Both the position numbers and the translations under genes were made by a program. Shown here piece after piece: positions 1 to 9,646 of a stretch of 64,000 bases of DNA. Origin of the DNA: Alkalihalobacterium elongatum. GTDB lineage: Bacteria > Bacillota > Bacilli > Bacillales > Bacillaceae_F. The DNA lies in contig NZ_WMKZ01000001.1 of NCBI RefSeq assembly GCF_019024285.1, positions 124,001 through 188,000 of the forward strand, in the 5' to 3' direction. Every line of letters starts with the position of its first letter. The stretch's first letter is position 1. Below the pieces are notes generated by a model that ran no database searches, had not been told where the DNA came from, and worked only from the letters and a program-made list of their open reading frames with translations.

Positions 1-849
1 GGAAGCTACGGTATGGGGGGAAATGAGGAAGAAGTAAAAGAAGGAATGTATATTGGAGCTATTAGTATTCGACTTAGAGAAGATGTCCCAGACTCCTTTT
101 TACTTGGATTACGTCCGAATGAAAGCCGTTCATGGTTTGTACAACTACCTGTAGAGAAGCAGGGAGATCAAAAATCATTTCTTGTCAATCAAAAAAGAGA
201 AACGAACGAATTAGCAATTGTATATGATAAAGTTACATTTTTCCCTACTTCTACAGAATTGACTTTGCGGTTAATTATGGACGAAGAGGCATTCTTCAAT
301 GATCACTTTATGTTGCTAGATTATCTTGTAACAGATGATCAAGGTCGTGTACTGCAACCATTTAGTGGCGGTGGAGGCGGCAATGGACCAGAAAATGGTA
401 AAGTCACTCATACATTTGAACAGTATTTTGAACCACTTGATACTGTACCAAGCTCGATTACTATTCGTCCATACCTTGGTGACTTTAAAGATACAGCACC
501 TAACATAATTAGAAAAAAATGGATAAACGATGAACTTACACTTTCCCAAGGGGAAATGGGTGAAATCACTTTCTTAGATGTAATAAAAAGCGATGATGTC
601 TTTACACTATCTTACGAGGTGAGCGGAATTGATGCCTATCGTCAAGCCAATGCCTTCTGGCTAGAAGATGGGGACGGAAATCGTTACCATAGTCTAAAGC
701 CCGCACTTCGAGTAGACGGGACGAACCATCAATATCAATCTTCCTTTGAAACGACGTTACCTATAGAGGAGTTATACATTACGACAATTAAAATGAATGC
801 TCCTAACTTCTTGGAAGAGTTAGAAATAATAATAGATTTAGACAGATAA
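1..849 (+). CDS. DUF5643-like C-terminal part of a DUF4179-type surface protein (5' end outside window)
   Basis: The frame is open to the window edge (Gly-Ser-Tyr-Gly precede the first Met), so this is a 3' fragment of a longer gene. The visible 280 residues hold no membrane segment or lipobox. They are rich in beta-prone acidic and aromatic stretches and carry a Gly-rich linker (GGGGGN, around residue 120) between two similar beta-domains. This resembles the extracellular part of DUF4179/DUF5643 proteins, which usually sit downstream of an ECF sigma factor as anti-sigma-like membrane proteins. The family call is from memory of the pattern, not a search; the function is unknown. Confidence 0.55.
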   Translation, partial: GSYGMGGNEEEVKEGMYIGAISIRLREDVPDSFLLGLRPNESRSWFVQLPVEKQGDQKSFLVNQKRETNELAIVYDKVTFFPTSTELTLRLIMDEEAFFNDHFMLLDYLVTDDQGRVLQPFSGGGGGNGPENGKVTHTFEQYFEPLDTVPSSITIRPYLGDFKDTAPNIIRKKWINDELTLSQGEMGEITFLDVIKSDDVFTLSYEVSGIDAYRQANAFWLEDGDGNRYHSLKPALRVDGTNHQYQSSFETTLPIEELYITTIKMNAPNFLEELEIIIDLDR

Positions 850-862
850 CTATTTAAAAGAA

Positions 863-903
863 TTAGAGGAGCAGGTGTTAAACCTCCTTCCTCTATTTTT
901 TTA
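863..903 (+). terminator. Intrinsic terminator after the partial gene
   Basis: TAGAGGA and TCCTCTA arms, with an inner AGG/CCT pairing, are followed by a run of seven T. It lies between two convergent genes and may also serve the permease on the other strand. Confidence 0.7.
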
Positions 904-939
904 TTTCATAACTGGAGTAACATCTGATTCTATAACTTC

Positions 940-2889
940 CTACCTGACAATACGTGAATACTGTGCTTTTGTAATGTAATAGAAAATTCCATATACAATT
1001 GCATAAACGACATACATAATTGCTGAAAAGCCTAACACAGTTAGATATGAATTGTTGTCAGTGATCATATGTGTGAAAACAATTGTATCGGCAGCTTTCA
1101 TTGCAAAGACACTGTGGAGGATTCCGATGAGTAACGGAATAAGGAATACTGGTAGCAAGCGTTTCGTAATGACCTTCTTTTCAACTTGCGCATTCATTCC
1201 AATTTTTCGTAAGATTTTGTATTGATGTTTTTCTTCTTCTGCAGCCATAACTTGTTTAAAATATAACAAACTTGCCGTCATTAAAATAAAAACTCCACTC
1301 ATAAAAAATCCAATAAAACAAACAAGTCCAAACACTTCCATCGTTTCACTGTAATGGTTAAACGCAGTTCGGTAACCTCCTACGTTCCCAGCTAAAACAG
1401 AGCTTAAATCTTTATTAAGAGCGCCAGACGTCAAAGCATTTGTAAAATTAAACACATGAGCGATGTTGTCCGTTAAGTGAATATCTCCTGTTTGGCGTAA
1501 TAGTTGAAAATCTTCATCATGTAAAATGAGGTTATGCAAACCCCCAAACGTTCCCAGTCCCGTAGCAAGTGCTTCTGTAATTTTCAACGTGTGTTCGGAA
1601 AAGTGGAGCTCATGCCCTAGGATGGCCTGCTCCATATCACTTAATAAAGAGGGATGAGTATAGGTTACTGTTCCTTGATTTATGTTTAATGGTTGTAGCC
1701 TTGTTTTAGACAATGAAATGAGTTGATTAAACTCTGTCTCACTGTATACTCTAAAATAATTATCCTCACTGGTTATATACGTTCTACTGTCATCGAAAAC
1801 ATTCTGCATTTTCGGTGCTGTTTGAAACATTTTAACTGAATAAGCGTCCATAACCCTTGTGTTGTGTTCATTAAAACTCGCGTATACTTGTTCGAGTACC
1901 CCTTCTTCTCCTCCATAATAGTACATTTCATATCCGATGATTTCATACGTATTTTCTTCTATATTACTATATAGGGTATATCCTGTAGCAATCGCTGTTG
2001 TTGCAACAGCTGAAAGGACCGCGATGGTTGCCATCAATGAAGAAATCGTTGTCATTTGGTGAGAAAAAGACGATGTAGCAATCAAGCGATCGCCTTTGTA
2101 ATACAAACCTTTATCTCTTTTAAGGAGATTTAAGAGCTTTGGCAGACCACCCCAGAAAAAGAGATACGTACCCACAACAACTAATGTTATGATAAGAAAT
2201 GCATAAGTGACCACTTTGTTTGCATCGTTTATAGCAGCCAAATAATAACCTATTCCAACGACCAGAAATGAGAAAGTTAACAGGCCATAAGAGCCTTTGG
2301 CAACACCTTCTGATTTTTTTTCAGCTTTAAATAAATCAACTAATTCAAACTGATGAATAACACGAAAGCCTGACAAACCCATTATTGAAAAAATGACGAG
2401 AAAAACTCCGATCGTTATGAAAATAGACATAGGATCGATAGCAAAAGAAATATGTCCAGTATAGGAAGCTAGCGATAAATCTAGTAACACCATCGCAATC
2501 AACTTTGAGAAGAAAATTCCTGTACCGATCCCGATAACCAACGTCACTATACCAACCATCATCGTTTCTATAAACAGCAATTTACCAATTTTTACGTCTG
2601 TCATCCCAAACAATGAATAGGTTGAAATCTCTTTTTTTCTCGCTTTAATAAAACTAGTATTTGAGCTAATGAGAAAGAATAATACGAACACCATGATAAT
2701 GACTCCAAAGCTTAACAGCAGTGCTTGGTACCTGTCACTATACGTAAATGCATTTCTTACAGATTCATTGTAAATAAGTGCAATGAACGTATACGCTGTA
2801 AACACACTAAAGCTTAATGAAAAAAAGTACATCAAATATTTCTTTGAATTTAATTTAATATTCCGAAGAGCTAGCAAGTATAGACTCAT
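940..2889 (-). CDS. bceB: BceB-type ABC transporter permease (FtsX-like)
   Basis: The 649-residue membrane protein has the BceB layout: one N-terminal membrane helix, three helices, a FtsX core, a large extracellular domain (about residues 310-510) and a C-terminal FtsX-like bundle. Permeases of this family work with a cognate ATPase to free cell-wall lipid targets from peptide antibiotics, and also act as the sensor for the partner kinase. The start ATG overlaps the ATPase stop (ATGA), so the two are translationally coupled; GGAGG sits just upstream. It is the last gene of an RR-HK-ATPase-permease array. The actual peptide (bacitracin, nisin or other) cannot be read from sequence. Confidence 0.9.
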   Translation of the reverse strand: MSLYLLALRNIKLNSKKYLMYFFSLSFSVFTAYTFIALIYNESVRNAFTYSDRYQALLLSFGVIIMVFVLFFLISSNTSFIKARKKEISTYSLFGMTDVKIGKLLFIETMMVGIVTLVIGIGTGIFFSKLIAMVLLDLSLASYTGHISFAIDPMSIFITIGVFLVIFSIMGLSGFRVIHQFELVDLFKAEKKSEGVAKGSYGLLTFSFLVVGIGYYLAAINDANKVVTYAFLIITLVVVGTYLFFWGGLPKLLNLLKRDKGLYYKGDRLIATSSFSHQMTTISSLMATIAVLSAVATTAIATGYTLYSNIEENTYEIIGYEMYYYGGEEGVLEQVYASFNEHNTRVMDAYSVKMFQTAPKMQNVFDDSRTYITSEDNYFRVYSETEFNQLISLSKTRLQPLNINQGTVTYTHPSLLSDMEQAILGHELHFSEHTLKITEALATGLGTFGGLHNLILHDEDFQLLRQTGDIHLTDNIAHVFNFTNALTSGALNKDLSSVLAGNVGGYRTAFNHYSETMEVFGLVCFIGFFMSGVFILMTASLLYFKQVMAAEEEKHQYKILRKIGMNAQVEKKVITKRLLPVFLIPLLIGILHSVFAMKAADTIVFTHMITDNNSYLTVLGFSAIMYVVYAIVYGIFYYITKAQYSRIVR

Positions 2890-3644
2890 GTTCGCTCTCC
2901 TCCAAGCACACTCATGACGTCAATTATTGTATCAAAAAACTGTTTTTTATTATCACCAGCATATAATTCGTTATATATTTTACCGTCACGGATAAACATA
3001 ATTTTTTGGCAATAGCTAGCAGCAAATACGTCATGAGTAACCATCAGTATCGTTACCTCGTACTCTTTATTAATATAGGTTAATAGCTTAAGGAGATCCT
3101 TACTAGATTTTGAATCTAAATTCCCAGTCGGTTCATCAGCGAGGATCAGCTTGGGCTTAGTTATCAAAGCACGACAAGCAGCTGCCCGTTGTTGTTCACC
3201 CCCTGAAACTTCATAAGGGTATTTATTAATCACTTCCGTTATCCCTAGATCTGTAATTAATGGACGCAGTTCTTGTTCGACCTCTTCAACAGAAGCTCCC
3301 TGTAAAGCTAGCGGTAAAATAATGTTCTCTTTTAACGTCATCGTTTCTAGTAAATTATAATCTTGAAAAATAAAGCCGATATTTTCAATTCGATGCGCCG
3401 CAAGCTCTTTTTTACTTAGCCCCGCAATATCTTTTTCATTCATTATAAAGCGACCAGATGTTGGCTTATCAAGGCTTCCAAGAATATTAAGCAATGTTGT
3501 TTTTCCAGAACCAGACGCCCCCATCACACCAATGAATTCACCCTGCTTCACTTCAAAGCTAATATCACGTAAAGCTTGATATTGATTGGCACTGTTGGTT
3601 GATCCATAGATCTTACTAATATTTTCAACTTGTATCATGTTCAT
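2886..3644 (-). CDS. bceA: BceA-type ABC transporter ATP-binding protein
   Basis: This ATPase pairs with the downstream permease. It shows Walker A (GASGSGKTT), signature (VSGGEQQR), Walker B ([12 protein letters not shown]) and the H-loop (MVTHD). About 252 residues is the family's usual length. The frame opens at a GTG at 3653, but GGGGGTG lies directly against that codon. The ATG at 3644 has proper spacing (about 8 nt), so I chose it. An 80-bp gap separates it from the kinase gene, which is where Bce modules carry the promoter controlled by the response regulator. Confidence 0.92.
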   Translation of the reverse strand: MNMIQVENISKIYGSTNSANQYQALRDISFEVKQGEFIGVMGASGSGKTTLLNILGSLDKPTSGRFIMNEKDIAGLSKKELAAHRIENIGFIFQDYNLLETMTLKENIILPLALQGASVEEVEQELRPLITDLGITEVINKYPYEVSGGEQQRAAACRALITKPKLILADEPTGNLDSKSSKDLLKLLTYINKEYEVTILMVTHDVFAASYCQKIMFIRDGKIYNELYAGDNKKQFFDTIIDVMSVLGGERT

Positions 3645-3716
3645 AACAGACACCCCCGAGATATTATTTATACATTCACTTTATCTCAGATACGGAATAA
3701 CAAAAATCGAATGACC

Positions 3717-3733
3717 TTACAGTTTCTCTGTCC
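3717..3733 (-). promoter_or_regulatory. Candidate BceR-type operator upstream of bceA
   Basis: TTACAG-N5-CTGTcc forms an inverted repeat with ACAG/CTGT arms, 70-90 bp upstream of the chosen bceA start, just past the kinase stop codon. BceR-like regulators bind inverted repeats with a TnACA half site in this position. The right arm is imperfect, so this is tentative. Confidence 0.35.
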
Positions 3734-3736
3734 ATC

Positions 3737-4765
3737 TTACATTTTTGTCACATCATGAATCGTGTCAGTATCATGAAAGGTTAAATGAAACATGGCATAC
3801 TCGTTATAAACGGATTCCGCCGTAAACTGATGACCGAGCAGATCGCTTACCTTTTTCGATAAATACAATCCATAGCCTGTGGCCTTTAAACCCGTTCGTT
3901 GATCTGATGCTGTATAGCCTTTCTTAAAGACTTGTCCAATGTCTCTTGAATGAATTCCTTTTCCACTGTTTCTTATAGAAATCGTTGTTTCATTTTCCGC
4001 CTTAATCGTTGTAATGGAAATCGTCCCTTTATGTGGCGTGTATTTGACGGCATTCGAAATCATTTGCGACAGAATATACCCGCTCCATTTTTCATCTGTT
4101 AAAACCGAATGATCTTCCCCTTCGATCGATATATGTATTCGTTTGTAACTAAAAAGATTAGAGTATCCTTTTAATGCACGAACAATCAGCTGTTTTGTAT
4201 TCACTGGTGCAATCTTGTAGTCATCGTAAAATCGATTGGTTTTCATCTCATAAAACACCCGCTGAACAGACTCTTCAATTGAGAATAACTCATAATATAA
4301 ACGCTCAAATACATGAGCTGGAATTTGATGTTCTTCTTCTTCAAGGATTAGTTGAACAGCAGCTAGCGGCACCTTCACATCATGTAGCCATTTTGTTATA
4401 AATTCTAGCTCTTGGGACGATTGTGTTTGAACTTCAGCTTTATATTTTTCAAAACCTATGACTATTTGTTGGATTTGGTCTGCCAGCAGCCAGTCCGTTG
4501 GATAGGAAAAGTCTTCAACTTCTTTTGAGGAAGCGTTTAACTCAGTAAATTGTCTTAAGTTTTTTACGCGGGATCGCAGAACAAAATAATCGATACTAAT
4601 GTAAATCAAAAAAAGTATCCCGCAGCCTGCAGCCATATAATTGCCATTCGCATTACTTAGTTGCAGACGATGATCGAAATGATACACGGAAGCAGCAAAA
4701 GCAGACGCCAAAAAGATAAATAAAAGAGTGATCCAACGTTCTTTTAAGTAGCTTAAAAAACTCAT
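3737..4765 (-). CDS. bceS: BceS-type intramembrane-sensing histidine kinase
   Basis: At 342 residues it is a small kinase. Two N-terminal helices (about 11-29 and 40-60) have almost no extracellular loop, the hallmark of intramembrane-sensing kinases that read the flux of a partner ABC transporter. The phospho-acceptor box is WLHDVKVPL. It is followed by an N box (QMISNAVKYTPH) and G boxes (NSGKGI, GLKATGYGLYL). Its start overlaps the regulator stop by 4 nt. In B. subtilis such a kinase phosphorylates BceR only when BceAB is working against its antibiotic; the same logic is inferred here. Confidence 0.9.
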   Translation of the reverse strand: MSFLSYLKERWITLLFIFLASAFAASVYHFDHRLQLSNANGNYMAAGCGILFLIYISIDYFVLRSRVKNLRQFTELNASSKEVEDFSYPTDWLLADQIQQIVIGFEKYKAEVQTQSSQELEFITKWLHDVKVPLAAVQLILEEEEHQIPAHVFERLYYELFSIEESVQRVFYEMKTNRFYDDYKIAPVNTKQLIVRALKGYSNLFSYKRIHISIEGEDHSVLTDEKWSGYILSQMISNAVKYTPHKGTISITTIKAENETTISIRNSGKGIHSRDIGQVFKKGYTASDQRTGLKATGYGLYLSKKVSDLLGHQFTAESVYNEYAMFHLTFHDTDTIHDVTKM

Positions 4766-5436
4766 AATAATTGATATCCTTCACCTATAATGGTCTTAAT
4801 ATAGTTAGGGAGATCTATCTTTTCTAATTTTTTTCTTAGACGATTTACATTAACAGTTAACGTGTTATCGTCTACAAAACTTTCATCATCCCATAGTGCT
4901 TTCATGAGCCTTGAACGGGAGACTACATTTCCTTGGTGTTGAACAAGTACAGTTAAAATCTTTGATTCATTTCGAGTCAGCTCTACTTCTTTTTCACCAC
5001 ATAGGACTAGATGCCGTTCAAGATGTAAAATTAAATCTTTATATTGTATGACATTTAACGATTGATCACTATAAGAATACGCCCGACGCAGGGTCGCTTG
5101 AACTTTTGCTATGAGTAAGTCAATGGAAAAGGGCTTTTCAATATAATCATCCCCTCCTTGGGACATCGCTCGGATCTTATCCGCATCTGAGTCTCTCGAT
5201 GATAGAAATACAATAGGAACATTCGAGGCCTCTCTTATTTTTGCACACCAGTAAAACCCGTCATAATAAGGTAAATTAATGTCCATCAATACGAGATGGG
5301 ATTTAAATGAAGTATAAATAGAAAAGACATCAGTGAAGTCTGTTACACGCTCTGGTAAATAACCCCATTTACATAAGTTTTCCTCAATAATAGCAGAGAT
5401 CGTTTCATCGTCTTCAACAATAAGTATTTTATACAT
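4762..5436 (-). CDS. bceR: BceR-type OmpR-family response regulator
   Basis: The 224-residue protein has a receiver domain (residues 1-115: acidic pocket EDD, phospho-acceptor Asp in LVLMDINLP, Lys in EKPFS) and an OmpR winged helix (about 130-222). The start ATG is preceded by CGAGGAG at good spacing. It is the first gene of the four-gene module (regulator, kinase, ATPase, permease). The regulator probably activates the promoter in front of bceA and may have its own constitutive promoter in the AT-rich 5437-5520 stretch. Confidence 0.92.
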   Translation of the reverse strand: MYKILIVEDDETISAIIEENLCKWGYLPERVTDFTDVFSIYTSFKSHLVLMDINLPYYDGFYWCAKIREASNVPIVFLSSRDSDADKIRAMSQGGDDYIEKPFSIDLLIAKVQATLRRAYSYSDQSLNVIQYKDLILHLERHLVLCGEKEVELTRNESKILTVLVQHQGNVVSRSRLMKALWDDESFVDDNTLTVNVNRLRKKLEKIDLPNYIKTIIGEGYQLL

Positions 5437-5611
5437 TTCTATTTCTCCTCGAAAATTGTTTTATAAAAGTAGTATCACTCACTAATATTAAATTACATGT
5501 AGCGCGGTCATTCGTATCATATTTTACCATAATTAGGATGACTGTGATTAAAAAGAAGGCGTGGATTAATTTGTGTAAAAGATGGAGTTCTTAGCTATTC
5601 ATCATACTAGT

Positions 5612-5638
5612 AAAAAACGCCCCTGTCTTGACAACAGG
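5612..5638 (-). terminator. Weak intrinsic terminator behind the small basic ORF
   Basis: On the minus strand a 5-bp CCTGT/ACAGG stem with a 7-nt loop is followed by GGGCG and six T. The stem is short, hence modest confidence. Confidence 0.4.
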
Positions 5639-5730
5639 AACGAATATCGTTCAGTAACTACTTATTTCACCAATCACTCAATCTAGCAATAATCCGATGA
5701 AGTGAACATGGTTTGGCCAAATGGTTATAC

Positions 5731-5886
5731 TTAGTTTCTTCCTCTCCTACTCATGTAAAATGCTTCGTTGACTTTCGAACGACTATTCGCCTTAAATTCT
5801 TCTAATCGCTTCTGTGTGATCTTGTATTTTCTTTCTTGTTTCTTTCGGACTTTTTTTATTAGTTTTTTGATAAACTTCCTCTCCAT
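5731..5886 (-). CDS. Small lysine/arginine-rich protein, function unknown
   Basis: The 51-residue product starts MERKFIKKLIKK and is strongly basic throughout, ending MSRRGRN. I placed the start at the ATG at 5886 because GGAAGAGG precedes it with normal spacing; the frame runs 47 codons further upstream but without another ribosome site. A weak terminator follows. I do not recognise the family. Its charge would suit binding nucleic acid or the membrane surface, but that is only a guess. It could be a chance ORF, though the ribosome site argues otherwise. Confidence 0.45.
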   Translation of the reverse strand: MERKFIKKLIKKVRKKQERKYKITQKRLEEFKANSRSKVNEAFYMSRRGRN

Positions 5887-6167
5887 AACAACCTCTTCCT
5901 TTCTTTTTAGATTAAAAGCAGATGTATGTTTAGGATATTCTAGAAGTAAGTTGTACTGTGACGGGTTTATGAGAAAAATTGTGCATATATCTATGGAGAT
6001 TAGGGAATATTCGTTCTGTTCTAACACAGATATTTGTAAGGGTACTTTATACAGTGCAAGTACATAATAAACTTATTGAAACACTTTTAAACTTATAAGT
6101 GACTTTAATCCTTAGTTAAATAACTCATCGCTGCTTAAAAAACCGAAAAACCAAGGAGCTGATCTAA

Positions 6168-6395
6168 ATGCCATTATCAAAAAAAAGGCTTTGCTATTTA
6201 GTTTCCGTCTTTCCATTTGTCGGCTTAGTATTCTTTGCCTTTTGGATCAGTGATCCCGACAAAGAAAAAAGAAGAATCGCATTCACCTCACTCCTTATTT
6301 CGTTCATGTCATTTATTATCATTTTTATCGTCTTAGGTATCGTTTCTGTTTATACACCAGGTACGGAGCCACAAAATTATTCATATATCCTTTAA
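6168..6395 (+). CDS. Small two-helix membrane protein, function unknown
   Basis: The 75-residue protein has two hydrophobic segments (about 8-27 and 40-62) separated by a charged loop (SDPDKEKRR). AAGGAG precedes the ATG at good spacing. It is monocistronic between a minus-strand small ORF and the convergent HIT gene. I do not recognise it beyond a generic small integral membrane protein. Confidence 0.65.
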   Translation: MPLSKKRLCYLVSVFPFVGLVFFAFWISDPDKEKRRIAFTSLLISFMSFIIIFIVLGIVSVYTPGTEPQNYSYIL

Positions 6396-6415
6396 CAAAA
6401 CTTATTATTAAAAAC

Positions 6416-6778
6416 CTAATACAACCGTTTCTCTGGTATAACTCCCCTTACTCCACCTCTTGGGTTCTCGATATCTCCTTTGTAGCGTGGGATCAGATGA
6501 ACATGTACATGGAAGATGGTTTGTCCACTCATTTCACCACAATTAATACCGATGTTATAACCGTCTGGGTGAAATTTCTCATCGAGTAACGATTTTCCTT
6601 CTTCTAAAAGTTCATTTATAGCCGCCCTCTCTTCAAGTGTAGTTTCAAAAAAATCACTAACATGTCGTTTCGGGATTATGAGTAAATGCCCCTTATTAAC
6701 GGGGTACTTATCAAAAATGGCAAAAGCAAACTCATTAGATAAAACAATACTTTCAGGGTGACAAAATGGACATTGCAT
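6416..6778 (-). CDS. HIT family nucleotide hydrolase
   Basis: The 120-residue protein has the histidine-triad signature HVHVHLIP near residue 92, preceded by the family's GHLLIIPKRHV segment. The N-terminal CPFC motif would bind zinc in HIT proteins of this type. Members hydrolyse purine-nucleotide phosphoramidates or adenylylated intermediates in the cytoplasm. GGAGGT stands five bases before the ATG. It is short for the Hit group, ending soon after the catalytic motif (PEKRLY), but looks complete. Confidence 0.88.
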   Translation of the reverse strand: MQCPFCHPESIVLSNEFAFAIFDKYPVNKGHLLIIPKRHVSDFFETTLEERAAINELLEEGKSLLDEKFHPDGYNIGINCGEMSGQTIFHVHVHLIPRYKGDIENPRGGVRGVIPEKRLY

Positions 6779-6950
6779 GGGGGGACCTCCAGTAAGAATA
6801 TATGGTTATTTTAGTTTTTGTACGTGCGACCAAATCGCTGCTAGTTTACATAATAAAATTATCGTTACTTTTATATGCGATTGTATAGCACTAAAACATC
6901 ATGGGCATAGTACAAGAAACAAGTCATCAAATAGAAAGGATTTTTATGCG

Positions 6951-7394
6951 ATGAAACACGTCCGTCCCTTATTAATTAAGTTTGTAGTTACCTCGCTATT
7001 ATTATTTTTCGTATTAACATTAGGTGTAAGTGTTCCAATCGGCTATGTCATAATCATTTCGATCGCCTATACGTTATTTTCTTATTATGCCATTGATTTA
7101 CTTGCACTACCGAGAATTAATAACATTTTAACATGTGTTATTGATACAACGGTTGCTTTTATTATTATATTTTTAGTCACTTGGACGATATCACCTGTTC
7201 CTTTGTTAGGAGCATCAATCATTTCAGCTATTGGAATTGGCGCTGGAGAATGGTTCTTTCATAAATACTTGGGTATGTATATTTTTATCGGAGAACTTGA
7301 AGATACAGCAGTGATTCCAACCCATACGAATTTGCAAACCGAAATAGCTGAAGAAGAAGATATTCATAGCCTTAAAGACAAAGATTACGAATAA
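6951..7394 (+). CDS. DUF2512 (YndM-like) membrane protein
   Basis: This 147-residue integral membrane protein has four hydrophobic helices and an acidic, cytosolic-looking tail (EIAEEEDIHSLKDKDYE). The pattern with conserved GEWFFHKY matches the DUF2512/YndM family, whose role is unknown. The frame is open upstream to 6777, but GAAAGGA with 10-nt spacing supports the ATG at 6951 (MKHVRPLL). A strong terminator follows. Confidence 0.8.
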   Translation: MKHVRPLLIKFVVTSLLLFFVLTLGVSVPIGYVIIISIAYTLFSYYAIDLLALPRINNILTCVIDTTVAFIIIFLVTWTISPVPLLGASIISAIGIGAGEWFFHKYLGMYIFIGELEDTAVIPTHTNLQTEIAEEEDIHSLKDKDYE

Positions 7395-7402
7395 AAAGTC
7401 AT

Positions 7403-7447
7403 GAAGAAGCTAGTGGTTTCTCATTTACTCCACTGGCCTCTTTTTTT
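7403..7447 (+). terminator. Intrinsic terminator after the DUF2512 gene
   Basis: The stem GAAGCTAGTGG / CCACTGGCCTC (with G-U pairs) is followed by a T run. Confidence 0.8.
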
Positions 7448-7465
7448 ATTCACTCCTTCTAAAAA

Positions 7466-7498
7466 ATTGTTGCTTATAGCTATTGGACCAGTTTTTTT
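7466..7498. repeat. Fragment of the hairpin repeat seen at 19.6 kb
   Basis: TTGTTGCT and AGCTATTGGACC occur here close together. They match the left end and terminal inverted repeat of the element at 19565-19690. The hairpin core is missing, so this would be a decayed copy. Confidence 0.35.
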
Positions 7499-7684
7499 AC
7501 AACTTCCCCCACAATCTTTTACCTTTTATCTCTAGTAATTCTTTCTTACAGATTGTATAATAAACCTTTCGTTTTCGTAAGAGATTCGTGTCATCGAACA
7601 TTACTTTATGATAATAACCCCAAGCATGGTTTATTATATCAACGGCATGGCTGAATACAGTTCCAAATAGCTGGAGGAAAGAAT

Positions 7685-8155
7685 ATGAGGATAAAAATAA
7701 TGCAAATATTGTCGCTCGTACTACTCTTAATACTGGTTGGGTGTCATACTCAACCTACCTCACTCGTAGAAGAAAGTGAGTACGAAGCTAATATATTCAA
7801 TATAATTGAAGATAAAGAGCTTTCCATCGAAATGAACGGTTTGGTGAATAAAAACAAAAATCAAGTCATTTTAGAAATAAAAAATCTTGGAACCATTCCT
7901 ATAGGATTTGGTGAATATTATCAGATTGAGAAACATCAAGGAGAGGCTTGGTACCGAGTTCCTTTTGTAGAAAATATCGCATTTGTTGATATCGGCTATT
8001 TGATAGATCCTGGTAAGACTGAAAAAATGATCATCTCTCTGAAAGATTTAAAACATGCTTTAACTGAAGGGGAATATCGAATTATTAAAGAGTTTTGGAC
8101 AGAGGAAGGTATTCCTTATTCACTTGCGTACGAATTTACGATAGGCCAAGAATAA
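7685..8155 (+). CDS. Lipoprotein with immunoglobulin-like domain
   Basis: The 156-residue precursor has a hydrophobic signal and lipobox LILVGC (Cys20), so it should be lipid-anchored outside the membrane. The mature part is beta-rich and ends in a pattern (GYLIDPGKTEKMIISLKDL...LTEGEYRIIKEFW...YEFTI) typical of Bacillus Big/immunoglobulin-like lipoproteins of unknown role. GGAGGAAAG precedes the ATG. It stands alone between terminators. Confidence 0.75.
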   Translation: MRIKIMQILSLVLLLILVGCHTQPTSLVEESEYEANIFNIIEDKELSIEMNGLVNKNKNQVILEIKNLGTIPIGFGEYYQIEKHQGEAWYRVPFVENIAFVDIGYLIDPGKTEKMIISLKDLKHALTEGEYRIIKEFWTEEGIPYSLAYEFTIGQE

Positions 8156-8178
8156 CTATGCTTATAATTCACATAATG

Positions 8179-8212
8179 AAAAGGTGCCCTAGCAAAAAGT
8201 TGGGCACCTTTT
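8179..8212 (+). terminator. Bidirectional terminator
   Basis: The perfect 11-bp stem AAAAGGTGCCC / GGGCACCTTTT has T-rich ends on both strands and separates convergent genes. Confidence 0.88.
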
Positions 8213-8233
8213 ATATCTAGCGCTATTCATATT

Positions 8234-9646
8234 TTAAATGGTTACTCTACTTACGATTTCTTCTGCAGTATCTTGACCGTTCTTAATACAAGCACCTATA
8301 CCGACTCCGTAATATGAACATCCAGCTAAAATCACATTTGGATATAAATCGGACATATTTTCAGTTAAGGAATTTACAGCTTGACTATGGTTTAAATGAT
8401 AATTTGGCATTAAATCATCCCAATTTGTCACTTGAACGGTTTTCGGTTTTCCATGAAGTCCTAGACTTTTATGAATATCCTGTAAAGCAGCTTCCACTAG
8501 TTCCTCTTCATCCATCTTTTTTAATGAAGAATACACTTCACTTGAACTTTTATAAAAAAGACGAACTAATAAATTATGATTAGCTGATGTATGCTCCCAT
8601 TTACGGCTCGTCCATGTACAGGCATTGCAGTTCAAATTGCTGTTTTCTGAAACGATAAACCCAGTTCCATCAGCAGGTAACTCTTCGTCTGGTATATCAA
8701 ACCCAAGATAAATACTAATAAGCGATGAATTTTTAAAATCGTTGAAGTCACGATCTAACTGTTCGTTATTTAGCAAATGCTGTGTTACATCGTGTGGTGT
8801 GGATAAGACAACATAATCCGCTTCCAATGGGTCATGATTAGAAAAAGTCAATTGATATTTTTCATCTACTTTACGAACTGAAGTCGTTTGAACGCCTTTT
8901 AAAATTGTACATTCCTTCAATTTTTCTTCAATTTTGTTTATTATCGTTGAAAGACCTGCATTAAATGAAATAAATTTTTTATCCGATGCCCCTTGGAATT
9001 GCTTTTTGTTTTCTTCTAATCCTTTGATAATACTACCGAACTTATTTTTATAATCAAGCAAATAAGGCAGCGTTGAAGCTAGAGTTAGTTCGTAAATATT
9101 ACCTGAATAAACTCCTGATAAAACAGGGGCAATTTGCTTCTCAACTAACTCTTTTCCTAAAAAGTATTCTAAAAATGAACCAATTGAGCTTTCTTTGGTA
9201 AACGTTTCATTTTTTGTTTCTAAATCTTTTAAAGCAGCCTGTTTACCCTCTTCTGATACTAAACTACTGTTATATAGCGATTCCACACTTGTCGGAATTC
9301 CAAAGATTGTATCCGCAGGAATCGGATGTAGTTCGTCATTGGTATAAATGTAAGATATACCCGTTGCATTATAAACGAGTTGCTCCTCAAGTTGTAAATC
9401 TTGAACAAGTGGCATAACGCTTTCGTGTCTGGCAACCATGGAATCGGCTCCAGCTTCTATAATGAATTCTTCATCATGAACGGTTTTAATTTTTCCACCT
9501 AATTGTTCATCTTTTTCTACAAGAATTAAGTTTATATCTAAATCTTTCTGTTTCTTTAGCTTTTGCAAATAATGCATTGTCGTTAGACCTGTAATTCCTC
9601 CACCAATAACTACAACTGTTTTCAGCGTACTCACTCCTAGATCCAA
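8234..9646 (-). CDS. cgoX: Coproporphyrinogen III / protoporphyrinogen oxidase
   Basis: The ~465-residue FAD-dependent amine-oxidase-fold enzyme has the dinucleotide motif VVVIGGGITGL at its N terminus and a C-terminal FAD motif (YYGVGIGACIKNGQDTAEEI). In Firmicutes it oxidises coproporphyrinogen III to coproporphyrin III for heme synthesis (older name HemY). It is not beside hemE/hemH here. The frame opens at a TTG at 9646. GGAG at 9634-9637 is spaced best for a CTG start at 9625 (Leu-Lys-Thr-Val-Val), which matches where homologues begin, so the true start is uncertain. Confidence 0.9.
   Translation of the reverse strand: MDLGVSTLKTVVVIGGGITGLTTMHYLQKLKKQKDLDINLILVEKDEQLGGKIKTVHDEEFIIEAGADSMVARHESVMPLVQDLQLEEQLVYNATGISYIYTNDELHPIPADTIFGIPTSVESLYNSSLVSEEGKQAALKDLETKNETFTKESSIGSFLEYFLGKELVEKQIAPVLSGVYSGNIYELTLASTLPYLLDYKNKFGSIIKGLEENKKQFQGASDKKFISFNAGLSTIINKIEEKLKECTILKGVQTTSVRKVDEKYQLTFSNHDPLEADYVVLSTPHDVTQHLLNNEQLDRDFNDFKNSSLISIYLGFDIPDEELPADGTGFIVSENSNLNCNACTWTSRKWEHTSANHNLLVRLFYKSSSEVYSSLKKMDEEELVEAALQDIHKSLGLHGKPKTVQVTNWDDLMPNYHLNHSQAVNSLTENMSDLYPNVILAGCSYYGVGIGACIKNGQDTAEEIVSRVTI

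Noticed and set aside
5768-6067. 99-codon plus-strand frame opposite the small basic ORF
   Set aside because: No ribosome site at its start; composition (Phe/Ser/Cys) is typical of an antisense shadow.
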